Below, in pieces: positions 5,776-7,659 of a stretch of 7,659 nucleotides of DNA; position 1 is the stretch's first letter, and each line of letters starts with the position of its first letter. A program made the position numbers and the translations under genes. The DNA is taken from positions 1 to 7,659 of the forward strand of contig CAJUSQ010000131.1 of assembly GCA_910588885.1 (NCBI GenBank), given 5' to 3'. Origin of the DNA: an uncultured Lachnospiraceae bacterium (lineage in GTDB: Bacteria > Bacillota > Clostridia > Lachnospirales > Lachnospiraceae). The notes under the pieces are model-generated. The model made no database searches. It was not told the origin of the DNA and saw nothing but the letters and a program-made list of their open reading frames with translations.

Positions 5776-5796
5776 AACGACGATAAGGAGAAGGAT

Positions 5797-6345
5797 ATGG
5801 CAGCGTTGAACGTGGTTTTATATGAGCCGGAGATCCCGGCTAATACCGGGAATATCGGCCGTACCTGTGTGGCAACGAATACCCGGCTCCATTTGATTGA
5901 GCCTTTGGGGTTCCGGCTGACGGAAAAGGAAATCCGCCGGGCAGGTATGGATTACTGGAAGGATCTGGAAGTGATACGTTATGTAAACTATCAGGAATTT
6001 TTGGAAAAAAATCCAAATGCCCGGACTTATTTTGCAACAACAAAGGGGAAACAGGTGTACACCCAGGTATCCTATGAGCCGGATTGCTATTTGATGTTCG
6101 GAAAGGAAAGCGCGGGGATTCCCGAAGAGATTCTGGTGCAGCACCCTTCGGAATGCATCCGGATTCCCATGGTAGGGGAAACCCGCTCCCTGAATTTATC
6201 CAACTCCGTGGCGGTTGTATTGTATGAGGCGCTGCGGCAGAACCGGTTCGATCATATGAAGCTGGAAGGCGGGCTGCATCGTTTGCATTGGGAAGATGAT
6301 ACAAATGTTTCAGCGATAAGAGAGGAAAACCATGAATTTTATTGA
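5797..6345 (+). CDS. trmL: tRNA (cytidine/uridine-34 2'-O)-methyltransferase TrmL
   Basis: This SPOUT-class methyltransferase (also called CspR/YibK) uses S-adenosylmethionine to methylate the ribose at the wobble position of certain leucine tRNAs. The motifs appear in order: EPEIPANTGNIGRTC (10-24), FGKESAGIP (101-109) and IPMVGETRSLNLSNSVAV (123-140), which together build the trefoil-knot cofactor site. At 182 residues it is about 20-25 longer than the usual ~155-160 because of a charged C-terminal tail (from about 160). The last 14 nt of that tail overlap ecfA1 in another frame, so the extension partly houses the next gene's ribosome binding site. The start is clear: AAGGAG (5785-5790) lies 6 nt before ATG, 21 nt after the aminotransferase stop. 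It shares the transcript by position; no functional link to the neighbours is needed. Confidence 0.95.
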   Translation: MAALNVVLYEPEIPANTGNIGRTCVATNTRLHLIEPLGFRLTEKEIRRAGMDYWKDLEVIRYVNYQEFLEKNPNARTYFATTKGKQVYTQVSYEPDCYLMFGKESAGIPEEILVQHPSECIRIPMVGETRSLNLSNSVAVVLYEALRQNRFDHMKLEGGLHRLHWEDDTNVSAIREENHEFY

Positions 6346-7183
6346 AGCGAGAAAGCTGGTGCATGAATACATCCGCAGGGACGAAGAGGGAAATGTGGAG
6401 AGTATCCAGACTGCGCTGGACGGAATTGACATTGATATCAGGCCGGGGGAATTTATCGCGATCCTGGGGCATAACGGCTCCGGAAAGTCTACCTTTGCCA
6501 AGCATCTGAATGTGCTGCTGACGCCTACGGAGGGAACCTTGTGGGTGGACGGAAAGGATACGGCAGACGAGGATCTGCTTTGGGAAATCCGGAAAAATGC
6601 GGGCATGGTGTTCCAGAACCCGGACAATCAGATCATTGCCAGCGTGGTAGAGGAGGATGTGGGCTTCGGCCCGGAAAATATCGGAATCCCTACGGAAGAG
6701 ATTTTGGAACGGGTGGACAAAAGCTTAAAAAGCGTGGGGATGCTGGAATACCGGGCCCATTCTCCCAATAAGCTTTCCGGAGGGCAGAAGCAGCGGGTAG
6801 CCATTGCCGGAGTGATGGCTATGGAGCCCAAATGCATTATTTTGGACGAACCCACCGCCATGCTGGATCCCAACGGCCGGAAGGAAGTGCTGGATGCCGT
6901 GGAGCTTTTGAACCGGAAAAAGGGCGTTACGATCCTTTTGATTACCCATTATATGGAAGAAGTAACCCGGGCGGACCGGGTCTATGTAATGGATCAGGGG
7001 AAAGTGGTGATGACGGGGAAGCCCCGGGAGATTTTTTCCCAGGTGGAGGCGTTAAAGGGATACCGTCTGGACGTGCCCCAGGTGACCCTTTTGGCCCATG
7101 AGCTGCGGCAGGCGGGGCTTTCCATACCCGAAGGGATTTTGACAAGACAGGAATTGGTGGAAGCATTATGTCAATTATATTAG
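6332..7183 (+). CDS. ecfA1: ECF transporter ATPase EcfA1
   Basis: This 283-residue ABC ATPase (CbiO type) hydrolyses ATP for an energy-coupling factor transporter that imports vitamins or metal ions with a membrane EcfT and exchangeable S components. Seen motifs: Walker A GHNGSGKST (46-54, Lys52), Q-loop VFQNPDNQI (Gln95), signature LSGGQKQR (148-155), Walker B CIILDEPTAMLDP (Asp172, catalytic Glu173) and switch His206 in LLITHYMEE. All are intact. The Q-loop NPDNQ is characteristic of EcfA1, while the following gene has YPEHQ as in EcfA2. AGAGG (6321-6325) lies 6 nt before the ATG, inside trmL, which overlaps by 14 nt. The protein works as a heterodimer with EcfA2, whose gene starts inside this one. 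In related genomes ecfT follows, often with truA, rplM and rpsI; these would be outside the window. Confidence 0.95.
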   Translation: MNFIEARKLVHEYIRRDEEGNVESIQTALDGIDIDIRPGEFIAILGHNGSGKSTFAKHLNVLLTPTEGTLWVDGKDTADEDLLWEIRKNAGMVFQNPDNQIIASVVEEDVGFGPENIGIPTEEILERVDKSLKSVGMLEYRAHSPNKLSGGQKQRVAIAGVMAMEPKCIILDEPTAMLDPNGRKEVLDAVELLNRKKGVTILLITHYMEEVTRADRVYVMDQGKVVMTGKPREIFSQVEALKGYRLDVPQVTLLAHELRQAGLSIPEGILTRQELVEALCQLY

Positions 7184-7659
7184 ATAAGGTAAATTATGTA
7201 TACAGTCCCGGTACGGCCTATGAGAAGCAGGCCCTGCGGGATGTGAGCCTGAAAATTACGGACGGGCAGTTTATCGGGATCATCGGCCATACCGGCTCCG
7301 GCAAGTCCACGCTGATCCAGCATTTAAACGGCCTGATGAAAGCCACCTCCGGGGGGATCTACTACAACGGGGAAGACATTTACGACAAGGACTATGAGCT
7401 AAGGCAGCTGCGGAATAAGGTGGGGCTGGTCTTCCAGTATCCGGAGCACCAGCTATTTGAAACCACGATTTTTAAGGACGTCTGCTTCGGCCCCAAGAAC
7501 CAGGGGCTGTCCCAGAAGGATGCGGAATTAAAAGCCTTTGAAGCGCTGCGGGCCGTTGGGCTGCCCAAGGAATTGTGGTATCAGTCCCCCTTTGACCTTT
7601 CCGGTGGCCAGAAGCGGCGGGTGGCCATTGCCGGAGTGCTTGCCATGAAGCCGGAGGTG
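7168..7659 (+). CDS. ecfA2: ECF transporter ATPase EcfA2, 3' end cut by window
   Basis: The reading frame is open to the window end, giving the first 164 residues of a protein usually about 285 long. Seen: MSIILDKVNYVYSPGT at the start, Walker A GHTGSGKST (40-48, Lys46), Q-loop LVFQYPEHQLFE (Gln90) and signature LSGGQKRR (144-151). Walker B and the switch histidine would follow beyond 7659. The YPEHQLFE Q-loop identifies EcfA2 and not EcfA1. The ATG lies 16 nt inside the end of ecfA1, with GGTGG about 7 nt upstream as a modest ribosome binding site, so translation is probably coupled and suits 1:1 production of the heterodimer. An alternative in-frame start is not supported because the N-terminal beta strand begins right after this Met. 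Confidence 0.95.
   Translation, partial: MSIILDKVNYVYSPGTAYEKQALRDVSLKITDGQFIGIIGHTGSGKSTLIQHLNGLMKATSGGIYYNGEDIYDKDYELRQLRNKVGLVFQYPEHQLFETTIFKDVCFGPKNQGLSQKDAELKAFEALRAVGLPKELWYQSPFDLSGGQKRRVAIAGVLAMKPEV

Overview
The window looks like chromosomal housekeeping DNA from a moderately GC-rich member of the Firmicutes (Clostridia), most likely a Lachnospiraceae-type organism. The grounds are strong AGGAGG-type ribosome binding sites, a VanW/PG_binding_4 exported protein, a HypE-like AIR synthase gene next to an Lrp/AsnC-aminotransferase pair, and a trmL-ecfA1-ecfA2 end typical of Gram-positive ECF transporter loci. I see no mobile element, CRISPR array, tRNA or rRNA.

Left part (1-1148). A leftward gene (100-702) encodes a membrane-anchored, TPR-like protein of unknown function. 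Pointing the other way is a 34-codon ORF (788-892) for a single-span membrane peptide with a very good ribosome binding site. It is followed by a GC-rich element (895-986) that can fold as a three-way junction on either strand and contains a competing hairpin. A near-consensus leftward promoter (1009-1037) points into this element. A rightward promoter (1059-1088) serves the next gene. This is the least explained part of the window.

Middle (1149-3105). A 565-residue secreted or membrane-anchored VanW-domain protein ends in a Pro/Thr/Gly-rich repeat tail. The 259-bp gap after it holds two hairpins and an imperfect ~54-bp tandem duplication that forms the leader of the next gene.

Right part (3106-7659). 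Six rightward genes are tightly packed: a HypE/PurM-like AIR synthase family protein lacking the HypE C-terminal cysteine, an Lrp/AsnC regulator, a class I aminotransferase (the last two resemble the Bacillus alaR-alaT pair), the SPOUT tRNA methyltransferase TrmL, and the two ECF transporter ATPases EcfA1 and EcfA2 (EcfA2 is cut by the window end). Several of these genes overlap, so translational coupling and one or two transcripts are likely. The first three probably form an amino-acid (alanine/glutamate-type) transamination unit under feedback by the Lrp protein. The ECF ATPases would pair with an EcfT encoded beyond the window to energise vitamin or metal uptake through separate S components.

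The best candidates for something undescribed are the structured element with its leftward promoter beside the 34-aa membrane peptide, and the duplicated leader of the AIR synthase operon. Functional statements about both are inference from sequence alone.
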